Origin: Spirogloea muscicola
Taxonomy: Eukaryota; Streptophyta; Zygnematophyceae; Spirogloeales; Spirogloeaceae
DNA length: 18,768 bases
Assembly (NCBI GenBank): GCA_009602725.1
Contig: WELB01000067.1
Span: 196,200-214,967, forward strand
Direction of reading: 5' to 3'
The notes under the pieces are model-generated. The model was not told where the DNA came from. It worked only from the letters and a program-made list of their open reading frames with translations, and made no database searches. Below, piece after piece: positions 1 through 8,531 of this stretch (positions within the stretch are counted from its first letter, which is position 1; every line of letters starts with the position of its first letter). The translations under genes and the position numbers were made by a program.

Positions 1-5
1 AGCCC

Positions 6-44
6 AGCATCTCTGATCTGCGGCTGCTTAGCAGGGGTTACTGA
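6..44 (+). pseudogene. C-terminal tail of the repeated LAQVYRM/LTRGY ORF family (copy 1)
   Basis: Thirteen codons read SISDLRLLSRGY and then TGA. The same C-terminal motif, with small changes, ends ORF fragments at 5420-5464, 7568-7738, 8975-9148 and 9573-9611. The rest of the ORF lies left of the window, so this copy may be intact. The 120 bp after the stop resembles the sequence after the stop at 9611, so ORF tail and downstream fold-back repeat moved or duplicated together. Function unknown. Confidence 0.6.
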
Positions 45-89
45 GTGTCTCGTAGCAGCTTTGTTTCTGTTACTTAGCGCTTCCCCTGG

Positions 90-515
90 CCCCCTTCTCG
101 TACTCTGTTCATTCTTTTTCGGGCTGGTTGTTCCAGCCCCTATTCTCAATGGGCGAGCACTTTCTCCTTTGCCTTTGTACTTGGCCACACATGGCCTCCC
201 CATCTCTTAATATACACGCATTTTCACCGCCTCCCTTCCCTCTCAGCCTGAACAACTTACTGGCTTGAATTCGCCTCCCTTTCCAATCCATGCGCACCGC
301 GCCCTTTCCCTGATCAGGAGCTCTTCTGAAATCAGCAGCCGCATCCATTCCTGATCAGGAGAAAGCGCGGCCAGACTGACTGGTGGCTGTGAGGCCAGCC
401 CAAAAGGATGGACAAGGTCTGGAGGAGCTGGAGTGCTGAAGGAGCGAGAAAGGAAAAGCGCTCGCCCATTGGGGATGGGGGCTGGAAAAGCCAGCCCAAA
501 AAAGAATGAACGAGG
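90..515. repeat. Fold-back repeat, copy 1
   Basis: The left arm (about 90-165) carries GGGCTGG, a short loop, CCAGCCC and then GGGCGAGC. The right arm (about 437-510) is its inverted complement (GCTCGCCC, then GGGGCTGGAAAAGCCAGCCC). The arms enclose about 270 bp of unrelated sequence. A third, partial hairpin in minus orientation lies at 392-420. The left arm starts about 45 bp after the ORF stop at 44, as at 9611/9665. Confidence 0.7.
255..310 (+). repeat. Short fragment of repeat X
   Basis: The segment around GCCTCCCTTTCC and CATGCGCACCG matches part of segment X at 5385-5420 and its inverse at 7741-7775. It lies in the loop of fold-back copy 1. It is short and diverged. Confidence 0.4.
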
Positions 516-727
516 AGCGAGGTGGCGCGCCCTCCCGCTCCCCTCCCGGCAGCTCTGGCCTGCAGCGCTGTCATAGCTCAAGCTGCCTTGCCCGGCGCAG
601 CTGCCAGCAGGCCAGGACTGTGATCATGATGCGGCAGATCCGCCTCCGCTCGGGCCCCATGCCTGCAGGCCTGGTCGGCAGCGGGTGAAGGGAGCTCGCG
701 CCTGCGGGGGCGCTCGACCAGGCTTAA
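516..727. other. GC-rich stretch without a recognised feature
   Basis: This is the sequence between fold-back copy 1 and the 3' end of copia element A. Open frames cross it on both strands but have no recognisable domain. No repeat elsewhere in the window matches it. Confidence 0.5.
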
Positions 728-821
728 CGATTTCTCGCCCAAGGACAACACTCCACCGAAGTCTTGACTGACTGAGGACACTGCCTTAGACCAGCCTAGG
801 CTGAGGCTAGCAGCATTGTCA
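728..821 (-). repeat. Start of the 3' LTR (U3 part) of copia element A
   Basis: Directly after a purine-rich tract in the element sense, the sequence begins TGACAATGCTGCTAG and stays similar to element B (13636-13746) for about 90 bp. The similarity then stops. The LTR 3' end, as seen at 4860, is not found here, so only the front of the 3' LTR remains. Its outer boundary is approximate. Confidence 0.55.
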
Positions 822-832
822 ACCTCCCTCCT
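822..832 (-). promoter_or_regulatory. Polypurine tract of copia element A
   Basis: In the element sense the sequence is CAGGAGGGAGG, directly before the TG that begins the LTR fragment. In this class it primes plus-strand DNA synthesis. Element B has AAAGGAGGA at the matching place. Confidence 0.55.
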
Positions 833-849
833 GAATAGAAGTAAGGCAC

Positions 850-2415
850 TTAGCCACATTTGGCCAGGCCAACAAGAGGGACAAATCTCTCATGCAAGCC
901 TGCCGTGACTACCGTAGTGAGCATGTCTGCCACTTGCTTACTAGTGGGTACATAGTGGAGAACTACATGCCCACTTTCTACATCCTCTTTAACAAAATGA
1001 TACTGTATATCCACATGCTTGGTTCTAGCATGGAAGACAGCATTCTTGGACAGATAGATTGCACTATGGTTATCAGAGTAGATCTCTGTCACCTCCTGCT
1101 GCTGCTAGTCGAGCTCTTGGAGAAGCCTTCTGGGCCACACTGCTTCCTTGGTGGCTTGAGTGAGCGCCATGTACTCTGCTTCTGTGCTAGAGAGAGCCAC
1201 TGTCTTCTGAAGCTTCGACCCCCAAGAGATGGCTCCAACTGAGAGTAGGAATACATAGCCTGTGGTACTCCTCGTAGTTGGCTCGCCTCCCCAGTCAGCA
1301 TCACTGTACCCCTTGAGGGTAGTTGCCTGCTCAATGTTTTCCTTGTAGACTAGATGGAAATCTGTTGTGCCACTGAGGTACCTGAAGAGTGTCTTCATAG
1401 CAGTCCAGTGTCTTGGGCTGGGACTTGCCATATGCTGACTAAGTTGGCTTACAGCCACAGAAATGTTAGGTCTTGTGGCCACCATTAGGAACATTAGACT
1501 CCCAAGAGCCTGTGAATAAGGGCACTCCTTCTGAGCCGTGCTCCTCACTGCTTCGAAGCTCCTGCAGAGTATCAGAGTGGGCTTGCTGTTGTCCATGTTG
1601 AGCTTCTTCAGGACCTGCTCCAGGAAATGCTCTTGACCCAGCTCCACCTGTGTCTTGAGTTGGTCTTGTCCACCTGGATCCCAAGGAGGAACTTGCTTTC
1701 TCCCATGTCTTGCGTCCTGAAGTCAACTGACAATTGCGCCTCCACACTCTCGAGGTCCTGCAGCCTTCTTGCCAGGATGAGCAAATCGTTCACATGTAGA
1801 TCAATGTAGACTACCTCTCCTTCAGTCTGCTGCTGGATGTGCAGACCTGTATCTGCAACGGTCCTCCTGAAGACTTGCTCTGCCAGGCACTGGTAACTTG
1901 TCTTGCTCCAAGTCCTGACTGCTTGCTTGAGGCCGTCCAGACTTGTCTTCAGCTGCACCGGCTGCTGCTGCTGCTGCTGCTCCGCCTGCTGCTCCTGCTG
2001 CTGCTCCGGCTGCTGCTGCTGCTGCTGCTCCGGCTGCTGCTGCTATTGCTCTGGCTGCTGGCTGCTGTGCCTGCTGCTGCTGCTGCACTGGCTGCTGCTG
2101 TTGCACCTGCTGCTGCTGCTGCACTGGCTGCTGTTGCTGCACCTGCTGCTGCTGCTGCACTGGCTGCTGTTGCTGCACCTGCTGCTGCTGCTGCTGCACC
2201 TGTTGCTGCAGCCCTGGCTGCTGCTCTTCTTTGGCAGCCTGCTTCCACTTGCTGGCATCGGTCCTGCTTCTTGCTTTGGCCAAGGTAAGAGGCTCCACCT
2301 CAGTCAACAGGACGTGCTCAGGCTTCCTCTGCAGTCTTGCAGACCTTCTCAGCTGCATCCCAGTGCTCTCTGTACTGTCCTGAGAACCCTCCTGATCAGC
2401 TAACTCAGTCTCCAT
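850..2415 (-). pseudogene. Copia element A: pol 3' half (RT C-terminus and RNase H), broken
   Basis: Read on the minus strand. The region begins with the linker normally found just before copia RT (RRSARLQRKPEH, then a W-KQAAKEE stretch). A CAG-derived tract of Gln and Ala follows at about 1950-2240, where the RT fingers and palm should be. Copia sequence resumes with DGLKQ (family YGLKQ) and HVNDLLILA, where the catalytic VDD has become VND. After a frame change near 1630 comes an RNase H domain (DADWGGE, SSTEAEYMAL, YSDN) ending at 850. Several frameshifts and the missing RT palm make it non-functional. In the live family this region copies RNA into DNA and degrades the template. Confidence 0.9.
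1950..2240 (-). repeat. CAG/GCN repeat tract replacing the RT palm in element A
   Basis: Dense CTG (plus strand) or CAG (minus strand) triplets, interrupted by CCG, CAC and TGT, encode QQQQQ-VQ and QQQQ-PV units followed by an Ala-rich run in the pol frame. Within it a short unit of about 33 nt, roughly QVQQQQPVQQQ, recurs three times. The plus-strand open frames of poly-Leu and poly-Ala here are by-products. Confidence 0.85.
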
Positions 2416-2435
2416 ACCCTGAAGGTCTTCAGTCC

Positions 2436-3880
2436 TCAGCTGCTTCCTCTCCTGGTCTCCAGGCTGTCTTGCACCTCCTGAGCTGACTTCTGTAGCTGCT
2501 GCAGGTGTTGTAGCCTGTACAGGGACGGTTGCTGAAGCTCGTGTTGGAGCTCACGCTGCTGCTGAACTTGAGCTGGAGTTGCTGCTGGAACTGGTGTTGG
2601 AGCTGCCGTTGAGGCTGAATCCTGGTCTTGAACCACTGACTCCACCTGTGGCACTGCTCCAATTCCTGTAGCTAGTGTTGAAGCTTCTGTTGAGGGCGGA
2701 ACCTGGTCTTGAACCACTGGATCCACCTCTGGCACTGCTCCAGTTCCTGTAGCTAGTGTTGAAGCTGCTTTTGAGGCCGGAACCTGGTCTTGAACCACTG
2801 GATCCACCTCTGGCACTGCTCCGGTCACTGTAACTTGTGTTGGAGCTGCTGTTGAGGCCGAAACCTGGTCTTGAACCACTGGCTCCACCTCTTGAACTGC
2901 TCTAATCACTGGGGCCTCCTGCAGCCAACCTTTCTCAGCTCTGGGCTCCACCTGAATAGCCAGCATGGCTTGTGCAACAATTCCTGGAAGGTGCTCCTGT
3001 TGACCTGTTGTCAGCACCTGCTCCTGCAGCTCCTGCTTCTGTTGCTGCGGCTCCTTTAGCTGCTCCGTGAGCTGCTTCTTGAGCTGCTGCTGTTCTGGGT
3101 GAAGCTGCTGTTGCTGCCACTGCTGCTCTTCAGGTCCTTGCTTGGTTGATGATCTAGCCAGAAACGCTAGCTGCTCCTGTGCTGCCGCGTCCTGCTCTGG
3201 CTTCTCGGCTGGCGTGCTGTCCTGGTGAAGCTGCCCCTGGTCTGGCTGCTTCTCAGCTGACATGCTGCCCTGGTGCAGCTGCCACTGGTCTGGCTGCTGC
3301 ATCCCCAGCTGACATCCCTTGCAGATGCCGAGCTCCTGGGTCTTCTCTTCGGTGATGAGCCCTTCAACCATCTTCATGGACTGGAGCAACTTCAGCTGGT
3401 CTTCATTGAGGTGGCCAAGTCTTGTATGCCACAACTTGAGGGAACTTTCTGTTGAACTCACTGTAGCTGCTGCTAGAGCTGATGCTGTCTCCACCTGTTG
3501 GGTATTGCACCTGAGGAGGAACTGGCTGTCTTGTCTCCTGGCCACTCCCAGCAGTTCGCCCTTCTTGTTGCTAAACACGCACTTGCCGCTGCTGAAGTTG
3601 AAGTCGGCTCCTCTGTCGCTCGCCTGATGAACTGACAGCAGGTTTCTTGATACTCCCGGTACAAGCAGCACGTTGGTCAAGATGACCTCTCGCTCCACGC
3701 CTTGACTTAACACCCTAAGGTAGCAAAAACCTCTTTCTGTCGAAGGCAAGGTCTGCTCGTTGCCGGAGGTGACAGTTGTTCCCTGAAGAGCTTCAAACTG
3801 GTGAAGAAGCTCCCGCCTCCCCGCGATGTGCAGACTGGCTCCGTTGTCGATGATCCAATCGTCGACCTGCTGTTGGGGCT
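2436..3880 (-). pseudogene. Copia element A: protease and pre-integrase region fused to a Q-rich tail
   Basis: One long minus-strand frame. The retropepsin motif WIIDNGASLHI lies at about 3830-3860; the family motif is DSGA or DTGA, so the Ser/Thr after the catalytic Asp is Asn here. The GAG-pre-integrase zinc-binding region follows at about 3300-3440, with LWHTRLGHL and then CKGCQLGM giving the HHCC pattern. The integrase catalytic core (D, D-35-E) should come next but is absent. In its place are about 280 residues rich in Gln, Glu, Ala and Val, including four 27-residue repeats, ending at a stop at 2436. Element B has the same structure without the four repeats. Confidence 0.85.
2577..2900 (-). 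repeat. Four tandem 81 bp (27-residue) repeats
   Basis: In the frame of the long protease/Q-rich ORF, four exact-length units run 2900-2820, 2819-2739, 2738-2658 and 2657-2577. Each begins AVPEVDPVVQDQV or a close variant and ends near an ATGTG-type segment. The units differ by substitutions only, so the reading frame is kept through all four. Element B lacks this array. Confidence 0.85.
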
Positions 3881-3886
3881 GTCCTG

Positions 3887-4834
3887 TCAGGGCCATGTAA
3901 ACGTCGGAGTTGGCGCCGCTGCTGCCGGATCTGGACCTTCCTTCTGGACTTGCAGTCTTTGGCCCAGTGGCCCTTTCTGCCACAGGCGTTGCAGGTGTCC
4001 TCTGAACGGTCCTTCTTCTTGTGGTACTTTCTCTTCTTGCTCTTCTCCATCTTGCTCCCATGCTGGCTGAGTAGCACTGTTGCTGGCGAGCTGAGTGACC
4101 TCCCATCCAGGATCATCAGAGCCTCCTCTCGTAGAAACCGCTGCGAGATCTGCTCGAAGGAGAGGGACTCGGTAGGAGTGCTCAGAGCTGTTACCAGCTG
4201 AGGCCATTCGTCTCATGGAGAGGAGCAGCGCGTCGCCGCCATCCTGCTCCTCAAAACGAGGGTCGGCAGCCCTCAGCTCGTTCATGATGTTCTGGATCTT
4301 GCTGATGTGGTCCTGCAAGCTGGCAGCAGGGTCCCTCTTGGTCTCCGGTTGAAGACGAAGGTGCACCTCCGAAGCTCGGGTCTTCTTCTCGTAGAGTTGC
4401 AGGAGGGTCCTCCAGGCATCAGCAGCACTTCTGGCACCAAGGACATGCTGAGCTTGGCTGTCTGCCAAGGTTGAAGCGATCAGTGCAAATTGCAACACTG
4501 TCCTTCCGCCGCTTGTTGTCGGCTCCTCCAGTCGAGGCAGGTGCTGAGGCTGGTGTTGGAGCAGATTGCGTGGTCTCCCCTGCAGTCGCAGCTGGTCGTC
4601 CTCTTCTTGAAGCTGGTGCTGAGGCTGGTGCCTGGGCAGATCGCGTGGTCTCCCCTGCAGCCTCACCTGACTCTCCTCCTCCCCCAGCCTGGCTTGCAGA
4701 CTGGCTGTGTCCAACTCCACCTGTTGGAGCTGCTGACGGGCTCACCACATCTAAAGATCTCTGGCCTTCCGGAGGTGCTCCATCCTCCACTTCCACAAAG
4801 CAAAGTCGGTCCCGTTACACCTCTCGGCGGCCAT
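3887..4834 (-). pseudogene. Copia element A: gag with CCHC zinc knuckle, broken
   Basis: The first ATG after the primer-binding site is at 4834; it opens 27 codons (MAAERCNGTDFALWKWRM...) typical of a copia Gag N-terminus and stops at TAG (4751-4753). In another frame the Gag core follows (DSQAQHVLGA, SAADAWRTLLQLYEKK, DHISKIQNIMNEL). A frameshift near 4215 moves the rest to a third frame, with a basic stretch and an intact zinc knuckle, CNACGRKGHWAKDC, at 3952-3993. Between the Gag N-terminus and core lies a twice-repeated unit of about 75 bp with an Ala/Pro/Gln-rich reading. Gag would package element RNA in the living family; this copy cannot make it in one piece. Confidence 0.85.
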
Positions 4835-4840
4835 GGCTCC

Positions 4841-4859
4841 GCCGCCGCCTCTGATATCA
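4841..4859 (-). promoter_or_regulatory. Primer-binding site of copia element A
   Basis: In the element sense the sequence starts TGATATCAGAGGCGG, directly after the LTR end ...CTTACA. It resembles the TGGTATCAGAGC sites that many plant copia elements use for initiator-Met tRNA, with two differences. Element B has the identical site. Confidence 0.7.
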
Positions 4860-5065
4860 TGTAAGACGGATTGGTTAACAGCAGCCATGGCGGGCTACTG
4901 CATGCAGCGGATGATTGTCGGAGGCTAAACGGCGTGCCAGCGGCTGGGCAGAGCCCACTGAGAGGTGAGGGAAGATAGAGCGTTGAGCGGGCAGAGAGGC
5001 AGGGCTGCTTGGGACAGTGTGCAGAAATGAGAGCCCGCGTTAGGAACTCGGCTGGTGCCCTTGGT
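4860..5065 (-). repeat. 5' LTR remnant (3' part) of copia element A
   Basis: Read on the minus strand from ACCAAGGGCACC (5065) to CTTACA (4860). It matches element B 10001-10203; bases 4860-4971 look identical and the rest differs at about 10%. Upstream of 5065 the sequence changes at once to segment X, so the LTR front (the TGACAATG... part seen at 821) is missing here. Confidence 0.75.
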
Positions 5066-5420
5066 GGTCCTCCCTCCTCCATCGCCTGGCACTGCATGTC
5101 GATGGCCGCCGACGTAGTCGGGCGGGTAGCTTAGGCCATTCTAGCGTCCCGCAAGCCATCGTTGCATGCTATAGAATGCGGCTGTCATTGAGTCCGCAGC
5201 GGTCCCAGGCACTCGCAATTCATCAGCGTGCTGGTCGTGCTTTAGCCCAGGCTAATGGCATCCGTGGCGGTGGTTTGGGCTCCTCGGTATAGCTTGTCAG
5301 ATATGCATGTGCTCACTCGGGGATATTAGTGTCCCCCGTAGCCAGCTCATTACCCAGTCAACAGGACATTTGCAAGGCTAGAATTGGCCTCCCTTTCAAC
5401 TTCATGCGCACCGTGGCGCG
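5066..5420 (+). repeat. Segment X, copy 1 (inverted relative to 7739-8096)
   Basis: About 350 bp that is the diverged reverse complement of 7739-8096. Shared landmarks are the CTGGCACTGCATG end, GTAGTCGGGCGGGTAGCTTA, GCTTGTCAGATATGCATGTG and GGCCTCCCTTT. A frame at about 5215-5328 gives a decayed version of the ORF family tail (LSDMHVLTRGY-stop equivalent). Copia element A sits at its left edge. Confidence 0.75.
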
Positions 5421-5464
5421 CCTTCTCTCTGTCGGATCTGAGGCTCCTCACTCGTACTTATTGA
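5420..5464 (+). pseudogene. C-terminal fragment of the LAQVYRM/LTRGY ORF family (copy 2)
   Basis: Fifteen codons read AFSLSDLRLLTRTY and TGA. The 140 bp after the stop matches the region after the stop at 9148 almost base for base, so this is a direct repeat of 9105-9290. The front of the ORF has been replaced by segment X. Confidence 0.6.
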
Positions 5465-5529
5465 GTGATCCATCCTCCCCCTGTTTTACCATTGCATCCT
5501 CAGGCCCCTTTGTAGCTGCTCACCGCTCT

Positions 5530-5612
5530 TAGGCCCCTCTGAACCTTTGTGAATTCTTTTTGGGCTGGCTTTTCGCAGCCCTTGCCCCCATTGGGAGTGC
5601 CACTTCTTCGTT
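5530..5612 (+). repeat. Single-arm hairpin repeat (fold-back family)
   Basis: GAACCTTTGTGAATTC, then GGGCTGGCTTTTCGCAGCCC and CCCCCATTGGGAG. This is a plus-oriented arm; no clear minus partner follows. A weak second hint (GGGCTGGCCAAATGCAGCC) lies at 5650-5668. The copy at 9222-9282 is nearly identical. Confidence 0.65.
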
Positions 5613-5788
5613 TTCTGGCGCCTTCGTACTTGCTTCACTCTTCTTCCTGGGCTGGCCAAATGCAGCCATCGCCGTCTACTGGAAGAGTCTTTCTCTCATC
5701 TGAAATTGACTGGCCACTCAGGCCCTCCATCACTCATCAAATACATCACTCTAATAACCTTGGCATCAGCAGCCAAAATTCCTCTTAA
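5613..5788. other. Sequence upstream of the coiled-coil gene
   Basis: No ORF of note. It could hold the promoter and first exon of the gene at 5789-6463, whose open frame has no ATG near its beginning. I see no clear TATA box. Confidence 0.35.
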
Positions 5789-5850
5789 AAGTCTCCATCT
5801 TCAGAAGCCCGAGGTCGCCTCCGCTCCTCCCGGATCGCCGCCGCCGCCGC

Positions 5851-5884
<34 letters not shown>

Positions 5885-6463
5885 GCGGCGAGAGGCTGTC
5901 GGGTGTCGGACGCGAGCAAGAAGAAGGCGGTCGCCAAGAAGGCGCCGGCCGCAGCGAAGCTGCACAAGAAGCCGCCGCCGCCGCCGCAGTCGCAAATGGA
6001 GGCGGCCGTGGTGTCGGAGGCGAGCAAGAAGAAGGCGGCCGCCAAGAAGGCGGCGCCCGCCAAGAATCTGCACAAGAAGCCGAAGCTGGCGGCGATGCCG
6101 GCCAAGGACGGCTTCGCCAGCGGTAGCAGCTCCGACCTGGAGGGCCCCCCGCAGAGGGGCACGAGCGACGAGGCGGCACCGACTCTTCGCAGCAGAGCGA
6201 CGGAGGTCTTCGACATTACCGACTTGAATCGGGGATGTCAGGGCACCACAGCAGATCTTGACAGCGCCGGCAACTCTGCCGATTTTCCGGGCATGGCGCC
6301 CAGAGAGGACGCCTCGACAAGTCAGCAGGTCGACGCACGGCTGAATCGGCTGGCGGCGCGAGTGACTCGACTTGAAGACATTCTAGAGCAAATGCAAGCG
6401 GATGTCCGGGACATCCAGTCCCAGACATGCAGGCTGATTGAGAGGCTGTCGTCTCGTGTCTAG
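5789..6463 (+). CDS. Lysine-rich protein with poly-Ala tract and C-terminal coiled coil (intact copy)
   Basis: The frame is open from after TAA (5786-5788) to TAG at 6461-6463. The first in-frame ATG is at 5996, so either translation starts there (about 155 residues) or an upstream exon supplies the start. In order: an Ala run from GCC repeats (5837-5881); two copies of a basic unit, SDASKKKAVAKKAPA...LHKKP and SEASKKKAAAKKAAPA...LHKKP; an acidic/Ser linker; and about 45 residues (from about 6328) with Leu/Val/Ile at regular heptad spacing (DARLNRLAARVTRLEDILEQ and onward), ending RLSSRV. Lys/Ala-rich repeats resemble linker-histone tails and suggest nucleic-acid binding, and the coiled coil suggests oligomers. 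Both are inferences; I recognise no family. An inverted, frameshifted copy lies at 8532-8966. Confidence 0.55.
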
Positions 6464-6489
6464 CTGTGTGATTTCATTTGCTTTTCCCG

Positions 6490-6722
6490 GCGCATTTTAG
6501 CTCTTTGGACCTTGTCCTTCTGTTTGGGCTGGCCTTTCCCAGCCGCTACCCTCTGTGGGCGAGCAAATCCCTTTCTCTCTTGCGACATCGAGTGTCGGCC
6601 TGTTTGCAGCGTGCTCAGGCTCATGCTTTTCACCACAAAATGAGAAGTTGCTCTCTCAATGGGGGAAAGGGCTGTAGAAAGCCAGCCCGGAAAGACTTGA
6701 CAAGGTTCGAAGGGGCCCGGAG
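6490..6722. repeat. Fold-back repeat, copy 2
   Basis: The left arm (about 6505-6565) has GGACCTTGTCC, GGGCTGGCCTTTCCCAGCC and GTGGGCGAGC. The right arm (about 6650-6722) is the inverted form, ending GACTTGACAAGGTTCGAAGG. The loop is about 85 bp. The unit begins about 30 bp after the coiled-coil stop and is part of the larger inverted repeat with 8230-8530. Confidence 0.7.
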
Positions 6723-6763
6723 CTCTGTCTCAGAACTTGGGTAGGATGAATCACTCAACTCCA

Positions 6764-6940
6764 CGAGTGAGGAGCCCCAAATTCGAAAGACTAGCAGCCG
6801 AATAGCAATGCCCCTGACGAAAGCCAGAGGCTGCAGCGAGAGCACGGCCGGCATGCAGGTGCCCAAGGCGTGGGCATGGATCGCTGAAGGGAAATGGAAA
6901 GGCGCATACGGAAGACCTGAGCTAACGAGCGAGCGGCATT
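6764..6940 (-). pseudogene. ORF family fragment in the left palindrome arm (copy 3)
   Basis: The minus strand reads RSLAQVFRMRLSISLQRSM and then leaves the frame, continuing in another frame towards the SSL-type tail. Its mirror image lies at 7568-7738. It is broken by indels and has lost its stop codon at the arm end. Confidence 0.65.
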
Positions 6941-7567
6941 GGACCCCAAAGCTGGGCGAGCTCTAGTTGGTGGCAAAAGGGCTTGGATCTGCCATCTGGT
7001 ATTCAGGCAGCGATTAGCGACCTTCATGTATTGACCCGTTTGTACTGAGCAGGGTCAACTTGTAGTGTGTGATGTACGTCACTAGACGTACTTGCCCCTG
7101 TACTTGGCCATTTTGACCTTTGTTGGTTCTAAGCACACGGAGATTTTCTCTTCATGCACAGCAAGACATGCTGATGGACTCGTCGGACTGTGAGGATAGC
7201 ATAAACTGCGACGATACTTGGAAGAGTCAAATCGATTTGACTGTTTGACAAGCAGTCAAATCAAAATTGATCTGACACTTTCAAGTATCGTCGCAGTCCA
7301 TGCCGTCGTCGCAGTCCGACGAGTCCATCAGCATGTCTTGTGCATGAAGAGAAGATTCCGTGTGCTTGAAACAAACTAAGGTCAAAGTGGCCAAGTACAG
7401 GGGCAAGCACGTCTAGTGACGTACATCACACACTACAAGTTGACCCCTGCTCAATAGCCACGGGTCAGTACATGAAGGTCGCTGATCGATGCCTGAACAC
7501 CAGGTGGCAGATCCAAGCCCTTCTGCCACCAACTAGAGCTCGCCCAGCTTTGTGGTCCAATGCCGCT

Positions 7568-7738
7568 CGCTCGTTAGCTCAGGTCTTGCGTATGCCCCTT
7601 TCCATTTCCCTCCAGCGATCCATGCCCACGCCTTGCACCTGCATGCCGGCCGTGCTCTCGCTGCAGCCTCTGGCTTTCGTCAGGGGCATTGCTTTTCGGC
7701 TGCTAGTCTTTCGAATTTGCGGCTCCTCACTCGTGAGA
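7568..7738 (+). pseudogene. ORF family fragment in the right palindrome arm (copy 4)
   Basis: Reads RSLAQVLRMPLSISLQRSM, then a frameshift near 7630, then AGRALAAASGFRQGHCF and SLSNLRLLTR in the shifted frame. The arm ends before the GY-stop. Order and spacing match the complete C-terminus at 8975-9148, so one indel accounts for the break. Confidence 0.7.
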
Positions 7739-8096
7739 AAGTGCGCGGTGCGCATGAGATTAAAAGGGAGGCCAATTCTAGCCTTACAAATGTCCTGTTA
7801 ACTGGGTAATGAGCTGGCTAAGGGGGACATAAATATCCCCGAGTGAGCACATGCATATCTGACAAGCTATACTGAGGAGCCAAACCACCACCACGGAGGC
7901 CACTAGCCTGTGCTAAAGCACGACAGCACGCTGGTGAATCGCGAGTGCCTGGGAGCGCTGCAGACTCAATGATAGCATCATTCTGTAGCATGCAACAATG
8001 GCTTGTGGGACACAAAAAAGGCCTAAGCTACCCGCCCGACTACGTTGGCGGGCGTCAACATGCAGTGCCAGGCGATGGAGGAGGGGAGACCACTTC
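7739..8096 (-). repeat. Segment X, copy 2
   Basis: Reverse complement of 5066-5420 with scattered mismatches. It starts immediately at the right palindrome arm end and stops in GGAGGGGAGACCA, the place where copy 1 meets the 5' end of copia A. A minus-strand frame at about 7818-7965 holds the decayed ORF tail LSDMHVLTRGY. Confidence 0.75.
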
Positions 8097-8232
8097 GTTC
8101 CGTAGCCGCCGTATATGTCCATGGCGCACGGGAAGAAGTGGTCGGCCCGGGGTGGTCAATGTAGTGCCTCTCCTTCTTCCTCTCCGCATGATGTGTCGCC
8201 CAACCTGGCACAGTCGGTGTGGCTGCCCCTGG
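8097..8232. other. Unassigned stretch
   Basis: Between segment X and the inverted repeat that resumes at 8230. It has no partner elsewhere in the window and no convincing ORF. It may be the continuation of X that copia A replaced in the other copy. Confidence 0.4.
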
Positions 8233-8530
8233 TTGGAGTTGAGTAATTCATCCTACCCAAGTTCTGAGACAGCGCTTCCGGGCCCCTTTGAACCTTGTCA
8301 AGTCTTTTTGGGTTGGCTTTCCACAGCCCTTGCCTCTTTGGGAGAGAAACTTCTCACTTTCTGGTGAAATGCATGAGCCTGAGCACGCTGCAAACAGGCC
8401 GACACTCGATGTCGCAAGAGAGAAAGGAATTTGCTCGCCCACAGAGGGTAGGGGCTGGGAATGGCCAGCCCAATAGAATGACAAGGTTCAAAGCGCCAAA
8501 AGGTGCCGGGGGAATCAAATGAAATCCACA
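8230..8530. repeat. Inverted copy of 6450-6765, containing fold-back copy 3 (8283-8500)
   Basis: From TCATCCTACCCAAGTTCTGAGAC onward the segment mirrors 6765-6450. Inside, the left arm 8283-8350 (TTGAACCTTGTCAA, GGGTTGGCTTTCCACAGCCC) pairs with the right arm 8425-8500 (GCTCGCCCACAGAGG, GGCCAGCCCAATAG, GACAAGGTTCAAA). Mismatches between the two large copies show the duplication is not recent. Confidence 0.75.
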
Positions 8531-8531
8531 G

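Larger units (their letters stand above)
6762..7738. repeat. Near-perfect ~1 kb palindrome
   Basis: Arms 6762-7240 and 7258-7738 are reverse complements with few mismatches by eye, centred near 7248-7251. The outer third of each arm carries a decayed copy of the LAQVYRM/LTRGY ORF; the inner ~200 bp of each arm has no ORF. Nested in the arms are an 18 bp near-palindrome (7074-7091, GTACGTC-ACTA-GACGTAC; mirrored at 7407-7424) and, at the centre, a perfect 16 bp palindrome (7226-7241, GTCAAATCGATTTGAC). The outer ends read CGAGTGAGGAG / CTCCTCACTCG. Confidence 0.9.

Noticed and set aside
1839-2403. Long plus-strand frames of poly-Leu, poly-Ala and poly-Cys
   Set aside because: They are the complement of the CAG tract in copia element A; no start context, no domain, and three overlapping frames are open only because of the triplet repeat.
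5706-6227. Arg/Pro-rich plus-strand frame overlapping the coiled-coil gene
   Set aside because: It arises from the GCC/CGC triplets in another frame; the coiled-coil frame is supported by its inverted copy at 8532-8966, this one is not.
7472-7801. A 109-codon plus-strand frame as a real gene
   Set aside because: It starts in the inner palindrome arm, runs through a frameshifted copy of the repeated ORF and leaves it for segment X; the better-preserved copy at 8975-9148 shows the proper frame.
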